Notes: generated by a model not told the origin, from the sequence alone. A stretch of DNA of 64,000 nucleotides from Heliocidaris tuberculata (GCA_025618425.1 CM046849.1:27468867-27532866), one strand, 5' to 3'; counted from the stretch's first letter, positions 1 to 12,175 are shown. Numbers and translations: made by a program.

Positions 1-243
1 AACGGGAATAAACTCTAAAATCCTTAAATTGGCAAAATATTGGGAGTTCAAAATCATTGTTTATTATCAAATTGGCAGTCTTTTCAAATTCTCGACAAAA
101 TTCCCAACCATGTATATTGTTTTCAAAGACATTACACCCTATTAGAACCATTTAGCACTAAAAAAGAAATATTATTGTTGCCATTTGAAGAACGAAATGT
201 GATCAATTTAGCCCTTGAATAATTCCTGTCCTGAAAGGGTTAA
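1..243. repeat. MITE-like dispersed repeat, family A, cut by window edge
   Basis: This segment aligns by eye with 34797-35042: both share CAAAATCATTGTTT, TTTTCAAAGACATTACA, AATGTGATCAATTTAGCCCTT and an end at GGGTTAA. The complete copy (34631-35042) starts TTAACCCT and ends AGGGTTAA, which suggests short terminal inverted repeats. Only the right part of this copy is in the window. I see no coding content. Confidence 0.6.
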
Positions 244-429
244 TAACCCCAATTTGCACGCGCATACACGCATCTGTTTTGGTGGCCGCGCTACTTGTTT
301 AACACGTAAAATCACACTGGCGCGCGCATCATGGTACGCACGCTGTGAAAGCGTATAGAGGTCAATTGTAATCGGTACAAAATTATTGACCTTTATGTGC
401 ACGTGCACAATCGTAATTACGAACCGGTT

Positions 430-590
430 TATTAATCCATACGCGAGTTATTAAAAGTATTGCTTGCTTGCACTGTTCATTTCGCAATTACATTTTTTAA
501 AACGATATCACCCTTTCATGACGCGCAATTTGACCGTGCAAGTCACTGACGCGGTCCTAACGTCAGCAAATGACTCCTCTTCGTGAGCCG
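430..590. repeat. Dispersed repeat, family B fragment
   Basis: Shares ACGATATCACCCTTTCATGACG and CACTGACGCGGTCC followed by ACGTCAGCAAATGA with 11349-11740 and 41257-41446. GC-rich blocks with CGTCA motifs alternate with AT-rich sequence. It is probably half of a fold-back element. The GC-rich stretch 250-400 before it may belong to the same insertion, but I could not match it. Confidence 0.6.
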
Positions 591-954
591 AACAAACATG
601 CAGATGCTTTCTTGGGAGTCAGGTAAAAGACACCATCAACCAACCGGAGATGAATTGATTCGTGGGCGATCATTTACCTAGTATGACGTCTCCGAGACAT
701 TAAACTCTTCAAAGGAACCTCGTTACTATAAAGTTTATGGTTTGTTTGATTTTCAATTGAGAACCGACTCACTTTGGTTACATTAAGACAACATCTCTCG
801 TCTCCCGTTAATGTTACCATAATACTTAGAAAGATGTTAAGATAGAGTGTTAATTATGAAAAGAAATAATCCAAGATCTGCATTTCAAAGCTATATAGAG
901 GAACATGGAACAAAGTCTAACCTTAGAATGTCGTAATTTCTTGGTGGTAAAATG

Positions 955-1110
955 TAGAGGTGTCGTTGGGACACTTTTTGACTGGATATGCAAAGGTCGT
1001 GAGTTCGAGTCCGGTACAGCACATAATTTTGTCCTTCGACATGGCATCAATCTAGATAATGTAACTCTCGACCCTGGTGCAGTGAATGGATACATGAAGC
1101 AGTGCTGATG
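955..1110 (+). repeat. tRNA-derived SINE-like sequence
   Basis: GGTCGTGAGTTCGAGTCC at about 994-1011 matches a tRNA box B (GGTTCGANTCC type), preceded by a plausible acceptor-arm/box A region. The body does not fold into a clean tRNA, so this looks like a SINE head rather than a functional tRNA gene. Confidence 0.4.
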
Positions 1111-1162
1111 CCATGGTCATTGGTAGCATCATTCCATTATCGACATTAGCGCCATACAAATA

Positions 1163-1737
1163 CCCACCATTACGGGCGCCGATCCCTGATTACGAGGGGG
1201 GGGGGTCGTTTCCCTTCATAAATTTTCAGGAGGGGATCACCCCTCCCCTTCCCCGCAAAAAATGAGACAAAAAGTGCCAAATAAAATGATAAATAATGAC
1301 TTAAAGTTAATATCTCACCCTTTCAATTCTATAGTGCTCTAGAATGCAAAGTTTCAGTCTTCAAATTGGAAATCTTCTCGCTCGGTTGCTACACTCCCTC
1401 GCATAATGAAAACAAATATAGTTTCATATCAAATGCTGTAGGGATTACTGTATGTCACTGTGGAATGATGGAGCTGGACAAACCGTAATATTGATCATAG
1501 TGTTCACAAGTAATAGTGCAAGCTATACATTTCAATAGGGATAACTAAAAACTGAGGTTTCGGCGATCCAAGGGGGCGGGGGTGAATATCACTTTGAAAT
1601 GTTTGCGGGGATCGTCACCCCTGAAACTTTCTTTAAAAAAAAAAAATCATAAAGACGATTCTCTACTCCTCGCATGTTGAATCCCCCCCCCCCCCCCCCC
1701 CCCCGTGCCTTGAAAAAAAAAAATCACCGTCCCTGGG
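1163..1737. repeat. Poly-G/poly-C flanked repeat region
   Basis: Contains runs of G (about 1195-1206), GGGGGCGGGGG (1570s), A-runs and a 22-nt C run (about 1683-1704), with several phrases of the type ACCCCTCCCC. This resembles the G/C-tract MITEs elsewhere in the window. Clear terminal repeats were not found. There is no coding potential. Confidence 0.35.
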
Positions 1738-2126
1738 CAGCGTTAGCATTATTTGACTTCATTACATTCTTACTTTACGTATAAATCAAAAGTAAAAATC
1801 ATATCATATTTCCATTCATAAACTACATGACTCAAATTGTTGTAATCTTTGACAACTAAAGTTTCATATTGTGATTTTTTTTTCTCGTTTTCTCTCACTG
1901 ATTTCGACATTAAAGTCGGAAAACATGAAAACAGGTGGGCTGAGGGTATAAGGCTCGGGGGCAGTTGATATACTGCCCTTCGCCCACAAATTAACCAGTC
2001 CACGAGCAAAATCGCTTCTTTCAGAGGAAAATTTTCAGATCCTCTCAATTATTGGTCCGCCCTCTTGAACAGCGAACTGTTACAAATCCTAATTTTAGCT
2101 AATAACAGAATTGCGGGACCAAGTCA

Positions 2127-2286
2127 GCAGAATTTAACATCACGTACAAAACTACACTCGAGTATATGCTTTCCTATATGGATTAGCCTAGTTTTTAGTT
2201 TCAGCAGAATCTCATAATTAACATCACGTACAAAACTACACTCGAGTATGCTTTGGATGCGGATTAGCCTAGTTTTCAGTTTCATT
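2127..2286. repeat. Tandem duplication, about 80-bp unit, two copies
   Basis: The block beginning TTAACATCACGTACAAAACT and ending GGATTAGCCTAGTTTT occurs twice in direct orientation (about 2133-2203 and 2218-2286) with small indels. It is a local duplication in otherwise unremarkable AT-rich DNA. Confidence 0.8.
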
Positions 2287-2289
2287 TCA

Positions 2290-3465
2290 AGATACACGAC
2301 TTGTAGTCTATATTAAGACTTGTGATATTTCAACATCCCACTAGGGATTTAGCAAAGCATGCATTGTTCATATTACAATGTTTCTAAAATCATTCTAGCT
2401 CATTTTTTGATCATCAAACTCACGAACTTGTTAAAAGAAGAGTTGGCCCATAGTATTTAGCCTTTCTTTTTAACAAAAGTAAAAACCACAACTAATATCA
2501 TTATAAGCATTGTATCAATCAGATACGCAGCGTGACAACGATTTTATCATTGTTCCTGATTTGAACAATCATAAATTAAAGGATTACAAAAACCAACACT
2601 AAATGTATATCACTTCTGCTAACGAATTTACCACTGTTCACTTATGAATCAAGTTTTAAAAAATCATATTCTTCCTTTTCATTCCTTCCTTTTTATTCGT
2701 TTCTAGCAGAATTAATTTTTACTAGATAAAATATGTGTTTACAGTCTGCAGTGTTGAAAATGCCATTATCTTTCTTTTTATGTTTTCTCCAAGATTATAA
2801 AAGCGGAAATGATTGTGTCCGAATAGCTCTTATCAACCTGCATTTTCAAAGGTGTTTGTTTTTTTGATATTTATAACTGTCATTTTTTTTTTTTTTTTTT
2901 TTGTTAAACCGTATTTCACAATGAAGGAGTACTATCGGAAACAGGTTTCTTTTTATTACGCATCCAACATCTAAGAAAGCAAATAATTTCACGTATTTCA
3001 GTTTTAGAGATAATAAGTATATTGCCCCATCACACAAGAGGATAGGATAGAAAATAGCAACTGTGATCTATCCGCTATGATTATATATATATATATATAT
3101 ATAGTATAAAATATCAGTGTCAGTATAAGATATCAGTACGCTCAGTTGACATCGTGAAATGTAACCCAAACTCAATTTGACAATTTAATAGAATTTTACG
3201 CCTACCTTCAGTGAAAAGATCCGAATCATTGCTAGACGAACGTCGGGCCCGAAGACGATCTCCTGGTCGATTTGTAACATATCCAACACTCAATCACCGA
3301 TTGATAGTACAGCGGAAGAAGGAAACGAAGCGGGAGTCCGTGGAAAGTGTGAAAGTTTCGCGGTGGAAGGCGAGGAGCGAGAAATTTCTCATTACCGTCC
3401 TGGCGCGCTAATAGCCATACGCACACACACATACTTGGCTGCTTCGATTCTCTTTCTCTACCAAG
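2290..3465. other. Intergenic DNA, no supported gene
   Basis: AT-rich, with a (TA)n run at about 3081-3103. A short open frame (3211-3411, Arg/Lys/Ser-rich) lacks an ATG start and any recognisable domain, and it sits next to the CT array. I do not support it as a gene. Confidence 0.5.
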
Positions 3466-3467
3466 CA

Positions 3468-3492
3468 AGCTCTCACTCTCTCTCTCCCTCCT

Positions 3493-3555
<63 letters not shown>

Positions 3556-4184
3556 CTCTATCTTATCTTATCACTCTCTCCCCCTTTTTTTCTTTCTCTC
3601 CTACTATTTCAACCTTTTCCCTTTTCTCTCTCCGTCATGCTGTTCTACATATTTTGCATTCCCACACATTCTACCTTATCCCCTATCATCTTCTTTCTCT
3701 TGATCTCTCTTGTCTTCTCTGACAATCTCTCATTGGTTATCTCTAAATCAATCTCTCTCCCTCTCCCTCCTCTTTCTCTCTCTCTCTCTCTCTCTTCTTC
3801 TTCTCCTTCTTCTTCTTCTTCTCCTCCCTCCCCCCCCCCCATCACCAAACCTTCTCCCCATTTCTAATGTATTTCTTGCTCTGTATATGACATCATCTTC
3901 TTTCTCTCTTGATCTCTCCGCCATTTTCTTAGACAATCTCTCTTTTGTTATCTCTAAATCAATTTCTCTATCTCCCTCCTATTTCTCTCTCTCCCTCTCC
4001 CCCCCCCCCTCCTCCCTACTTGTTTCTTCCTGTTTCTTTCTCTCCTCTCTCTCTCTAATCTCTCTCTCTTCTCCCCCCCCCCCCCCCCATCACCAAGCTC
4101 TCTCCCCATTTTTAAAGTATTTCTTGCTCTATATGTGCACTGCCTGTGTCGAAAAATCCTGCCACTGACCAAAAAATCTGAGTC

Positions 4185-4232
<48 letters not shown>

Positions 4233-4400
4233 CCCCCCCCCCCCCCCCTTTTCTCTCTCTCTCTCTCTCTCTTTCCCTTCCGCTCCCCTATTTCCACACC
4301 TCCCCCTTTCCCCATTTCCATTCGATTTCTTACTCTATTTATGACATCATGTGCACTGCTTGTGTCGAAAAACCTGCCACTGGCGATAAAATCCGCGTCT
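3468..4400. repeat. CT-rich compound satellite with about 200-bp periodicity
   Basis: Long (CT)n runs (about 3497-3540, 4190-4227, 4254-4271) and C runs are embedded in a longer repeated unit. Phrases such as TTGATCTCTC...GACAATCTCTC...TTATCTCTAAATCAAT recur about 200 bp apart (3700 and 3905), and CACTGC-TGTGTCGAAAAA-CCTGCCACTG recurs at about 4138 and 4352. The open frames here (poly-S/L, poly-R/E) are microsatellite artefacts. Confidence 0.85.
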
Positions 4401-4689
4401 CTCCGACTGTTGTATGATGCTGGTCATGTTGGTGTGATGGAGAAGGATGAGGTGTGAATCGGAGAATGATGATGTGAGATGGAGTGAGAAACGTAGAACA
4501 ACGAAAAACCAGGACACTGAGAGAGAGCTGAAATGAGCTTAGCAGGCATTCCAACAATAGAGAAATAGGTTGAAGAACATCTACATGTTCACGTATTTGG
4601 TTTGATTTTGATTTATTTCATTTTTCCGTTTCAATACAAAGCATACACATAATCCATAATGTTTGACGGTTAATATATATTGCAGTATA

Positions 4690-5045
4690 TAGTAACAATT
4701 CAATCAATTCAATTCGATTCAATGACATTTATTTCCAACTTTTCAATAGACCCTATATGTGTACAGAGTAATAAATGAACAAAATAATGTACTCTTTTTT
4801 TTAAAACAAAAATATGACAAAATATTCATCCATGTTGTACTTACATAGTTGGAGGATACACCTCTGAAAGCAAATATAAAAAGGATATAACTACATACAA
4901 AAAATAAATAGAAATAAAAAATCCTAGACAGCTGAGCTTGATGACTTCTTTAAGAAGAATAAAATATAATTTTCAAAAAATTTACACATATACATATTAA
5001 TAAATAAACGTACATCACATACGTACACGTACATCATAGGGGCGG
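4690..5045 (-). repeat. Probable 3' end of a 5'-truncated LINE
   Basis: On the plus strand it begins AATTCAATCAATTCAATTCGATTCAATG followed by ATTTATTTCCAAC, the reverse complement of a LINE 3' UTR ending in a short A-rich or TTGAA-type tail. The same style of tail is seen at the minus-strand LINE (about 42030) and, in plus orientation, at 60781-60806. No ORF is retained. Confidence 0.4.
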
Positions 5046-5868
5046 GGATAAAGAACCTGAGTGGAATAGCTTAGTTGTAGTTACTAATGGTTATCTATGT
5101 TAGATAGTAAAACATTATTTTGCGATACTTATTCTAGGAAATTCACAATTTTTGATGTCCGATTATTTGGGGAGGGCTTTCTTTTCACGATTCAGCCTCA
5201 AACATTAATGTTTTGAAATGTATTTTTCATTGAACTTTTGATAAGCTGCATGTAGAAAGGACATGCACTATTTATGGCTACCAGTGCAGTTGAAAAAAAA
5301 AGATGTGGTGGAATTATCAATAAATTTATCTGTGAATCAAATTTCGCTAACAATGTTCATCACGATTTACCATTGAGGTTCCCAATGCCATCCAAAAGAA
5401 ACCAGTAGCTTCCATTTATTTAGTATACAACAATGTTTTGAAAAATGCTCAAGAGCATCGTGCATTTTGAGTCATGGAAATGACGCTTTATCATAAGTAT
5501 TCAATATTATAACTGTCATCAAAGTAAATGAAAGCAAAGAGAGAAGTTTTGACTGACAGCCCGTCCGACGATCATTCATCACTTATTCATCATTTAGGTC
5601 ACAATTTGCATTTGAAAGGGTATTATAGACCAATTGCTGTCTCTCTGCCATCGGGCCGGCATCTCACGAATTCGACCATGATCCGATTTCGTTCGAAAAT
5701 GTATATGAAGAAAATCTGAAGATTAAAATCGTATTGGTCAGTGCGAGGAAGCAAAAACAACTGAGATGGATTGTGGGTCGGGATCGAAATCATGTCATTG
5801 TAATTTCCCCCTTTTCTTTCATTTCTTTCCAACCCCTCTCCCTCCCCTTTCTTCACTTTCTCTCTCTT

Positions 5869-5901
<33 letters not shown>

Positions 5902-6223
5902 TTCTCTTTCTATCTCTCTCTCTTTCTCTTTCTATCTCTCTCTCCCATTTCTGTTGTTATTTCATTAGGGGCACGTGCCCCGTGTGCTTCCTGCAGCTAC
6001 GCCACTTTCAGCGACATAATTATACATGTACATGTATATGTTTCAAACAGTCAAGTGAATACAAATTGAAAATACTTGGCGTTTTATCGGCTTTCGATTC
6101 TGCCGGGTAGTTATCAGAGTCACGACTGAAACCTACATTTTTTTTAAATTGACATGTATGCAGCTTTCTCCCGAATCCCTCTCTCTTTCTCTCTAACAAT
6201 CTCCCCCCCCCCCTCCCCCCCCC

Positions 6224-6294
<71 letters not shown>

Positions 6295-8285
6295 GGTTTA
6301 TATCTTTCTCTCCGCATTTCTCCCATTTTCCAGCATTCTCTTTTCTCTTTTTCTCTCTCGTTTTCAATCTCTTCAGAGTAATACACAGTGATAGCAATCA
6401 ACATCTGACACTCATGACTATCCTCGATGTCAGAAAGTGAAGAAAAAAGACGATTCTCTCCCGAATTCCTGATTTATCTCTCCTTGAAATTGATGCCCTC
6501 TTTTTGACGGACATTTCCCTTATTATCCTCGATCTATTTTAGCCCCCATCAGCGCCCGTCAACCCTCTCCGATTCCATGCTATATATTCCTCATCAATTG
6601 AACGCAGACGACTTTCCGAGTGATGAAAATTAGAAAAAATGAGAAAAGAAATGTACGACCCATTAACCCTTCTGCCTCTTGGGAAGTTTTCATTCTTGAG
6701 TTTGAATGAATGGTTGGTAATCAATTAGAGTCAATCGCAAAAAGCGTCAAAAGCCTGTAATCTGAATAAGACACCTTTCAGCTCTACAAAGTGATTTCTG
6801 AGCGACTTGGAAATACTGTAATGAACAACAAAAAATGATAGGGCTTCACCCCCCCCCCCCCCCACCCCCAATTTTTCAAAACCCATCTATCCCATTACTT
6901 ACAGATGAATGAAGCACAAAATTGTTGGAAAATAATTATCGCCATTATACAGAAAAAAAGACAGGGTGCTGATACATTATAATCTGAAGATTTCAGTTCC
7001 CTGATTATAGTACGTTTGTGAGAGAGATGCAAAGATGAAATACCAAACTAACATTAACAATTTTTTTTTCTGCTTTTTCAATCTCTTCGAGGTACTTAAT
7101 CCTTTTTAAAGCTCTAAATTTTGAAGTTGTTTGAGTATGTAATAACAACAATTTGGTAACACTTGATCTTTATTTTATTTTTTTATTATTTTTTTTTAAC
7201 TCGAATAAATTCGCTTAAGTTTTAAAATTATTTTTTGACCGTTACAAGTACATGTACTTGCGTTGATTTATGAATAGCTCCCTCTGCGACAAAAGCAAGA
7301 TTTTTCATTGCTTACAAAGGAGTTATCACTGATCTCTACGGAAATTTAGAGATCAGTGGGGTTGTGGGAGTTATAGGACTTGTGACCGTGAAATTTCATA
7401 GGCAGTATTTACATGATGTCGACTTAACCTGTGCAAAGTTTCGCAGATTTTTGTGTAAGTCTGCAAACGGATGAAGTATCTTTAAATCAATTTTGCCTAC
7501 TTTAATAGCGCAGATACGATATTCATCCCTCATTACATTTACACATACTCTTTAATAATACAATGTGATTACATTTAGTAATTGGTCAACTAATAACGTG
7601 AAAACGAATGCAAAGACTATAAGTTAATACATGACTGGCCTGTTTTACTGATTTTCATGAAATAGAAAACTGAACATGTTGTTTATTTTTTTGACTCAAG
7701 CAGTTTGTACACAAGATTTTCCCTCAACGGAATCTCCACAACATCGCAAAAATTACTATCACCAAACATTAAAAAGCATTAACTTTTTAAAATATTCCCT
7801 AGGTTTACCATACAAACTGAAAAGTATGGATTTGATATTGACAGTACTAAATGAGTTCGAGATGTAAATACTTGAATCAAAGTGTCGTAGGCGGTCATAC
7901 GTTTGAAGGAGTCAGAGTAATTGAGATTGGGCCACATCATGCAAGCACTTCAAAACTGCAAAAGGGATCCAAAACATTACCGAATTTTGCGGACACTCTC
8001 ATAAAAGCTTTTAGTACGGTTTTGTGGTTAACTTCACCCAGAACCCAAAAAGCAATAATCATCAGATGTTTCAAAGTCTCCCTTTAACGTCCTCAGGGAT
8101 TTTTTTCTTGATTATTTACTACATTTCTGTTCTAATTCAACTGTTTTGTGTGTGTGCTGGACATCGTAAATTGATTTTTGACACGTCTCACTTCGGGTCT
8201 GGAGTGCAGCTCGACTCTGTTATGAGGACTTGTTCGTAAGTGAAGCACTCACTATGTCGATAGAGGTCGAGACAAAAATATTCAC
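5046..8285. other. Intergenic DNA with CT microsatellites
   Basis: Mostly AT-rich DNA with no recognisable gene. Pyrimidine microsatellites lie at about 5858-5945 and 6178-6360 (a (CT)n run of over 30 units at about 6228-6293), with a C run at about 6850-6863. The short open frames between 5528 and 8240 have no recognisable domain. Confidence 0.55.
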
Positions 8286-8289
8286 TTCG

Positions 8290-8323
8290 TTCTCTTATAT
8301 GTCTCTTTCACCCCCCCCCCCAG

Positions 8324-8372
<49 letters not shown>

Positions 8373-8560
8373 TCTCTCTTCCTCTCTCCACTCGCTCTTG
8401 CGTGTTCTTCCTCTCTATATCTCCCATCAACCCTCCCGTCTCTTTCTCTCTCTCTCTCTCTCTGTCTCCCCCACACTCTCTCTTTCTCTTTCCTTCCCTC
8501 TTGTTTTCTTGCTTTCTCCCTCTCTGTGTAGCTAGTCCGATCCCCCCCCCCCCCACACAC
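8290..8560. repeat. (CT)n microsatellite cluster
   Basis: (CT)n at about 8331-8380, further CT-rich sequence to about 8525, then a C run followed by (CA)n at about 8541-8566. Overlapping open frames on both strands are products of the dinucleotide repeat. Confidence 0.9.
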
Positions 8561-9089
8561 ACACACCATGGCACCAGTGCCCCTCAGTTGCTGCATCACT
8601 GATACACCATAACCCTTTCACAATAAAAGACTTGCTATATAAACATCGACATCTTTCCTTTAACGAGGGGGTCGGTTTGAAATAAATGTAATTTAGTTTT
8701 CACCCTCACTGTGATGAAAAATTAGATACATGCAATTACGTTATCCTGATTCACGACTCTACAACTCAAACGACAAGTTGGTCAAAGAACAGACGCAACG
8801 CATAATCGTCCATAAACACGCGTTATTAACAATTAACTTTCAAGTGCATTTATCTCAAAACAGCACATTTATGGGTTAGCACTTTATTATTGACGAAACT
8901 TAAATATTCTTTCTTGAACTTATTATTAAGTATTTGGCGTCACCTGTTGGCCGACAGATCGAAAGAGGGCGCAATGCTGTTTTAGCTTGTGTGAAATATT
9001 GGGTTCATAGTATGACTTTACCTCGGAATCGAGTCCCTAGGAATCAAGGGTTCAGAAATTGTTTGCAGAAGGTCTCGTAATAAGCAATG

Positions 9090-9205
9090 GGCAGAGGCGT
9101 CGATTCGTTCAGCAGAGAAAAGCATTAGAGGGGCAAGCATTGTTTGTGAACCATGATCTACACCTCCAATGTTTCGTCCATTTCGAACGAATCGACGCTT
9201 CCGGG
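9090..9205. repeat. Short inverted repeat
   Basis: GCGTCGATTCGTTC (about 9096-9109) recurs inverted as GAACGAATCGACGC (about 9186-9199), enclosing about 75 bp. The ORFs on opposite strands therefore share the tetrad ERIDAS. It may be a small MITE remnant. Confidence 0.55.
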
Positions 9206-9328
9206 CAATGGGGGAGCACCGCATGTAAATACTGTAAATTCCTCTACAGTAATCCAACTTGATATTGATGCTATAGATAATTGAATATGATTATGCTCCA
9301 CGAGCGAGCGATGCATCGAGGGTGATCC

Positions 9329-9394
9329 TTGCTACTTCATTTGCTAAAGATAAACACATAATTATGTGTTTATCTTTAGCAAATGAAGTAGCAA
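9329..9394. repeat. Perfect 66-bp palindrome without spacer
   Basis: The 33-nt arm starting TTGCTACTTCATTTGC and ending ACACATAA is followed immediately by its exact reverse complement (33/33 matches, centre between 9361 and 9362). The symmetry breaks at both ends. It could extrude as a cruciform or be an assembly or replication product. Confidence 0.95.
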
Positions 9395-9659
9395 TGACAT
9401 AATCATTAATTTTATGACTTCCTTTCTGCGAGGTCATACGAAATAATGTGGACAATTGCCTTGCGTGTATAAAGTGATGATCTCGTAATATGCGTCTCCG
9501 ATTTACAACAGGAAATAAATTCAAGCCATATTCCGGTGTTATTAAAATAACGCTGTTTTCATTTAAAGGTAATAACGAGTTCTGATAATAGAATTACAGT
9601 ACGAGAGAAAAAAAGCTAAAAATCATTCTGAAATGTTAAATATACAGTAAAGATGTATA

Positions 9660-9990
9660 TTAAGTTGAGTTAACTTCTGGTCATGAGATTGAATTGTGAA
9701 AGAGACTGTCTCAAAGCATTTGGGAAAGGTTGATTATATAGCACATATATAAGAATTAGTATATGCTGTAAGGTTTTGGAATCACCGGAGTGATTAGAAA
9801 TTGACTCAGTCCTGCTGAGAGTCACACAGAAATGTGTATATGAGACTACAAACAAATGTTCGGTCCGAACATTTCAGCTGTTTCTTAAATGTGAGAGCAT
9901 TTGAAGAGCAATCCTTTTCAGGGACATTCTACTATGATAATCTTCCAAACTAAAATAAAAAGAATGAGAAAGCTCACAAATTATTTTTAT
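9660..9990 (+). repeat. Dispersed repeat, family C, copy 1
   Basis: Shares ordered blocks with 19698-19985, 24697-25085 and 28345-28590 plus 30263-30365: GTTGAGTT..TTCTGG, GTGAAAGAGACTGTCT, AAGGTTGATTAT, GGTTTTGGAATCA, CACACAGAAATGTGT, TTTCAGCT-TTTCTT, AAGAGCAAT, TATGAT-ATCTTCCAAACT and GAGAAAGCTCACAAATTATTTT. There is no ORF. It is a non-autonomous element of unknown class, roughly 330-390 bp. Confidence 0.75.
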
Positions 9991-9995
9991 CTTTC

Positions 9996-11340
9996 CCAGA
10001 ATTCAAGCTTCCCTTCAAATGTTTTGTTTAGACTAAACAGTACACAATCTTACCTAAAAGGGAAATAACTTAATATCAGACTTTTTAAACTTAATTTATT
10101 TACAGTAAATTTCTCAAATGAAGTTAAGAAACTGCCTTCATTTATTTACACTTTTCGGTCGATTTGCTTATAATTAAAGAAGTTTTATGGTTGTAATGTA
10201 ATAACATGCGCATCTGCTTCTAATTAAATTTAGATCAATAGAAAATATATCTATTGTAAGTTGCTTGAAAACGTTTCAGTTTAAGCCGAGAAGATTATCG
10301 TTTAGTGTGTTAAAAGAAAAAATTGGCCATTTCAATGCGTTTTGATAAGTGAAAACGCCAAATAGCCTATGAGGATTTCCTTAATGTTTCATCCCGTCTT
10401 TATTTATTTTTGTTACATTGCTGTTTAAACAAAAATTACCCCCCCCCCCCTCCAAAAGCAATGAATATATATGCATGAAAATAAAACCTTTAAATTGTCA
10501 AAGTTCCGATTACGTGTATTTATTTATTTATTAGTATCAGACTTTGCATTTTGAACCAAAGTTGAGGTGAATATGGGTTTAACGATTATTGATACTTCAG
10601 TCACAAACCGACTCTACACCGATTCCAAACCACCGATCCTTAATTCCACTGCTGGTAATGTCAATTTGTGTTCGGTCTGTTGTCGATCTAGCGCCGGTCT
10701 CGTTGATGTGACCGAGGGGTATTACTCATATGACCTACTCCTCAAAGTCGCTGCTCTTTGCAATCCGTTTTGTGTACGCGGACATGAGTGTATTCACATA
10801 CTTGTATCAGTCAGGTGTGGTTATTTAAGTCTGCGTACCAACCTCTAACGTAGCAATCCGAAACACGGCATCTCTGGATCTAACCCACAACCAAGGGTCA
10901 GTATACTCGACCAAATCATATCCTCTCATTTTCTGTCATTATAGGTATACACGCACATATACTATATATGCCTACTGTTACTGTACACACACATGTAGGC
11001 TTCAGTAAAGATTGCGAGTTTATAGCCATCGTGCGTTCAACAGCCAATTTGGAAGTTTCTTTCTTCGTAAAGTCCATCCCTTCAGATAAAAGCAGAGGTG
11101 AGTTAACTTATCCGAATCATGCGTTATTTTGCAGAGTACCAATAATCGAGCAATTTCATAATACCCAGTGCATACGGAGCGTCATTAGCCTGACGTAGAT
11201 CTGTGTCAGTGCCTGATGCTATCTTTGACGCACCGGGTGAGAGTGACATCGTACAAACATGGAATGCATAATGCAAACATCGCGGTAACCCAGGCTCACA
11301 CAAGTACAATGCGTTATTTGCTGACGTTATGACCGCGTCA
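9996..11340. other. Intergenic DNA, no supported gene
   Basis: AT-rich to 10560, with a C run near 10441-10451. From 10560 to 11300 the base composition is less AT-rich, and an open frame (10567-10848) has no recognisable motif and no ATG at its first codon position. I see nothing I can name. Confidence 0.45.
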
Positions 11341-11348
11341 GCGACGGT

Positions 11349-11740
11349 TAAGCCCAGCTCACAAGAGGCGTCATTTCGATTGCGTCAGTACCTGCGCTAA
11401 TTGAGCCTGTGAAGGCAATCAACCCATACGCCAGTTATTAAAAGTATTGTTTGCACTGTTGAATTTGCAATCACTTTTTAAACGATATCACTCTTTCCTG
11501 ACGAACAATTAAAAGACCGTACAAGGCACTGACGCGGTCCTTACGTCAGCAAATGACACCTCGTGTGAGCCGCGCTTTTAATACGGTCTTTTGCGCGTCA
11601 TGGAAGAGTGATAAGTAATAGCAAAATGAATAGTACAAACAATATTTTTAATAGGTGGCGTATGTGTTAGTTGCCTCCACAGGCTTGATTAGCGCAGGTA
11701 GTGAAGCAATCAAAATGACCCCTTGTGAGCAGGGTTTTAA
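11349..11740. repeat. Fold-back (palindromic) element, family B
   Basis: The left half (AAGCCCAGCTCACAAGAGGC, then GTCATTTCGATTGCGTCAG and TACCTGCGCTAATTGAGCC) recurs inverted at the right end (GGCTTGATTAGCGCAGGTA, then CAAAATGACCCCTTGTGAGC). The inner AAAAGACCGTAC and CACTGACGCGGTCC blocks are also seen at 430-590 and 41257-41446. The whole element forms an imperfect hairpin of about 390 bp. There is no coding capacity. Confidence 0.75.
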
Positions 11741-11878
11741 AATACTAGAGTATGAGCTAATTGCTTCCACAGACTTGATTAGCGTATGTAATAACGCAAA
11801 GGAAATGACGCTTTGCGTGTAACAAGCACAAGTTGTATAATTGTATTCAATTATCTATTAAATTATGTATTCAATTAT

Positions 11879-12066
11879 AACACGATAAAAACTACTTTCG
11901 AAAAATAAACTCAAGGGCTATTTCAAAGGCCTATTGTACTGCCCATAGAAATCAGGTTCGGATTACGTAATACGCCATTGTAATGTTCGTACATTTCTAA
12001 AGGTGATAGACAGGGGGTATTGAAATTGCCTTCAGTTGATTTTTCGAAAATAGTTTTTATCGTGTT
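11879..12066. repeat. MITE-like inverted-repeat element
   Basis: Ends are AACACGATAAAAACTACTTT (plus further CGAAAAAT) and, inverted, CGAAAATAGTTTTTATCGTGTT. The terminal arms of about 38 nt include CTCAAGG/CCTTCAG, and the element is 188 bp. It is embedded in TATGTATTCAAT repeats that lie on both sides. Confidence 0.75.
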
Positions 12067-12067
12067 T

Positions 12068-12175
12068 TATGTATCAATTATGTATTCAATTATGTATTCA
12101 ATTATGTATTCAATTATGTATTCAATTATGTATTCAATTATGTATTCAATTACGTGTTCAATTATGCATTCAACA
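12068..12175. repeat. 12-bp minisatellite, about 8-9 units
   Basis: TATGTATTCAAT is repeated in tandem with terminal variants (TACGTGTTCAAT, TATGCATTCAAC). Related units lie left of the neighbouring inverted-repeat element (11840-11878), so that element appears to have inserted into this array. Confidence 0.9.

Noticed and set aside
3211..3411. 66-codon basic open frame as a possible 5' exon of gene 1
   Set aside because: No ATG, no homology that I recognise, 9.4 kb from the first supported exon and adjacent to a CT array.
10567..10848. 93-codon Cys-containing open frame
   Set aside because: Starts at a non-ATG codon and has no recognisable motif, neighbours or splice context. Could be chance in a less AT-rich stretch.
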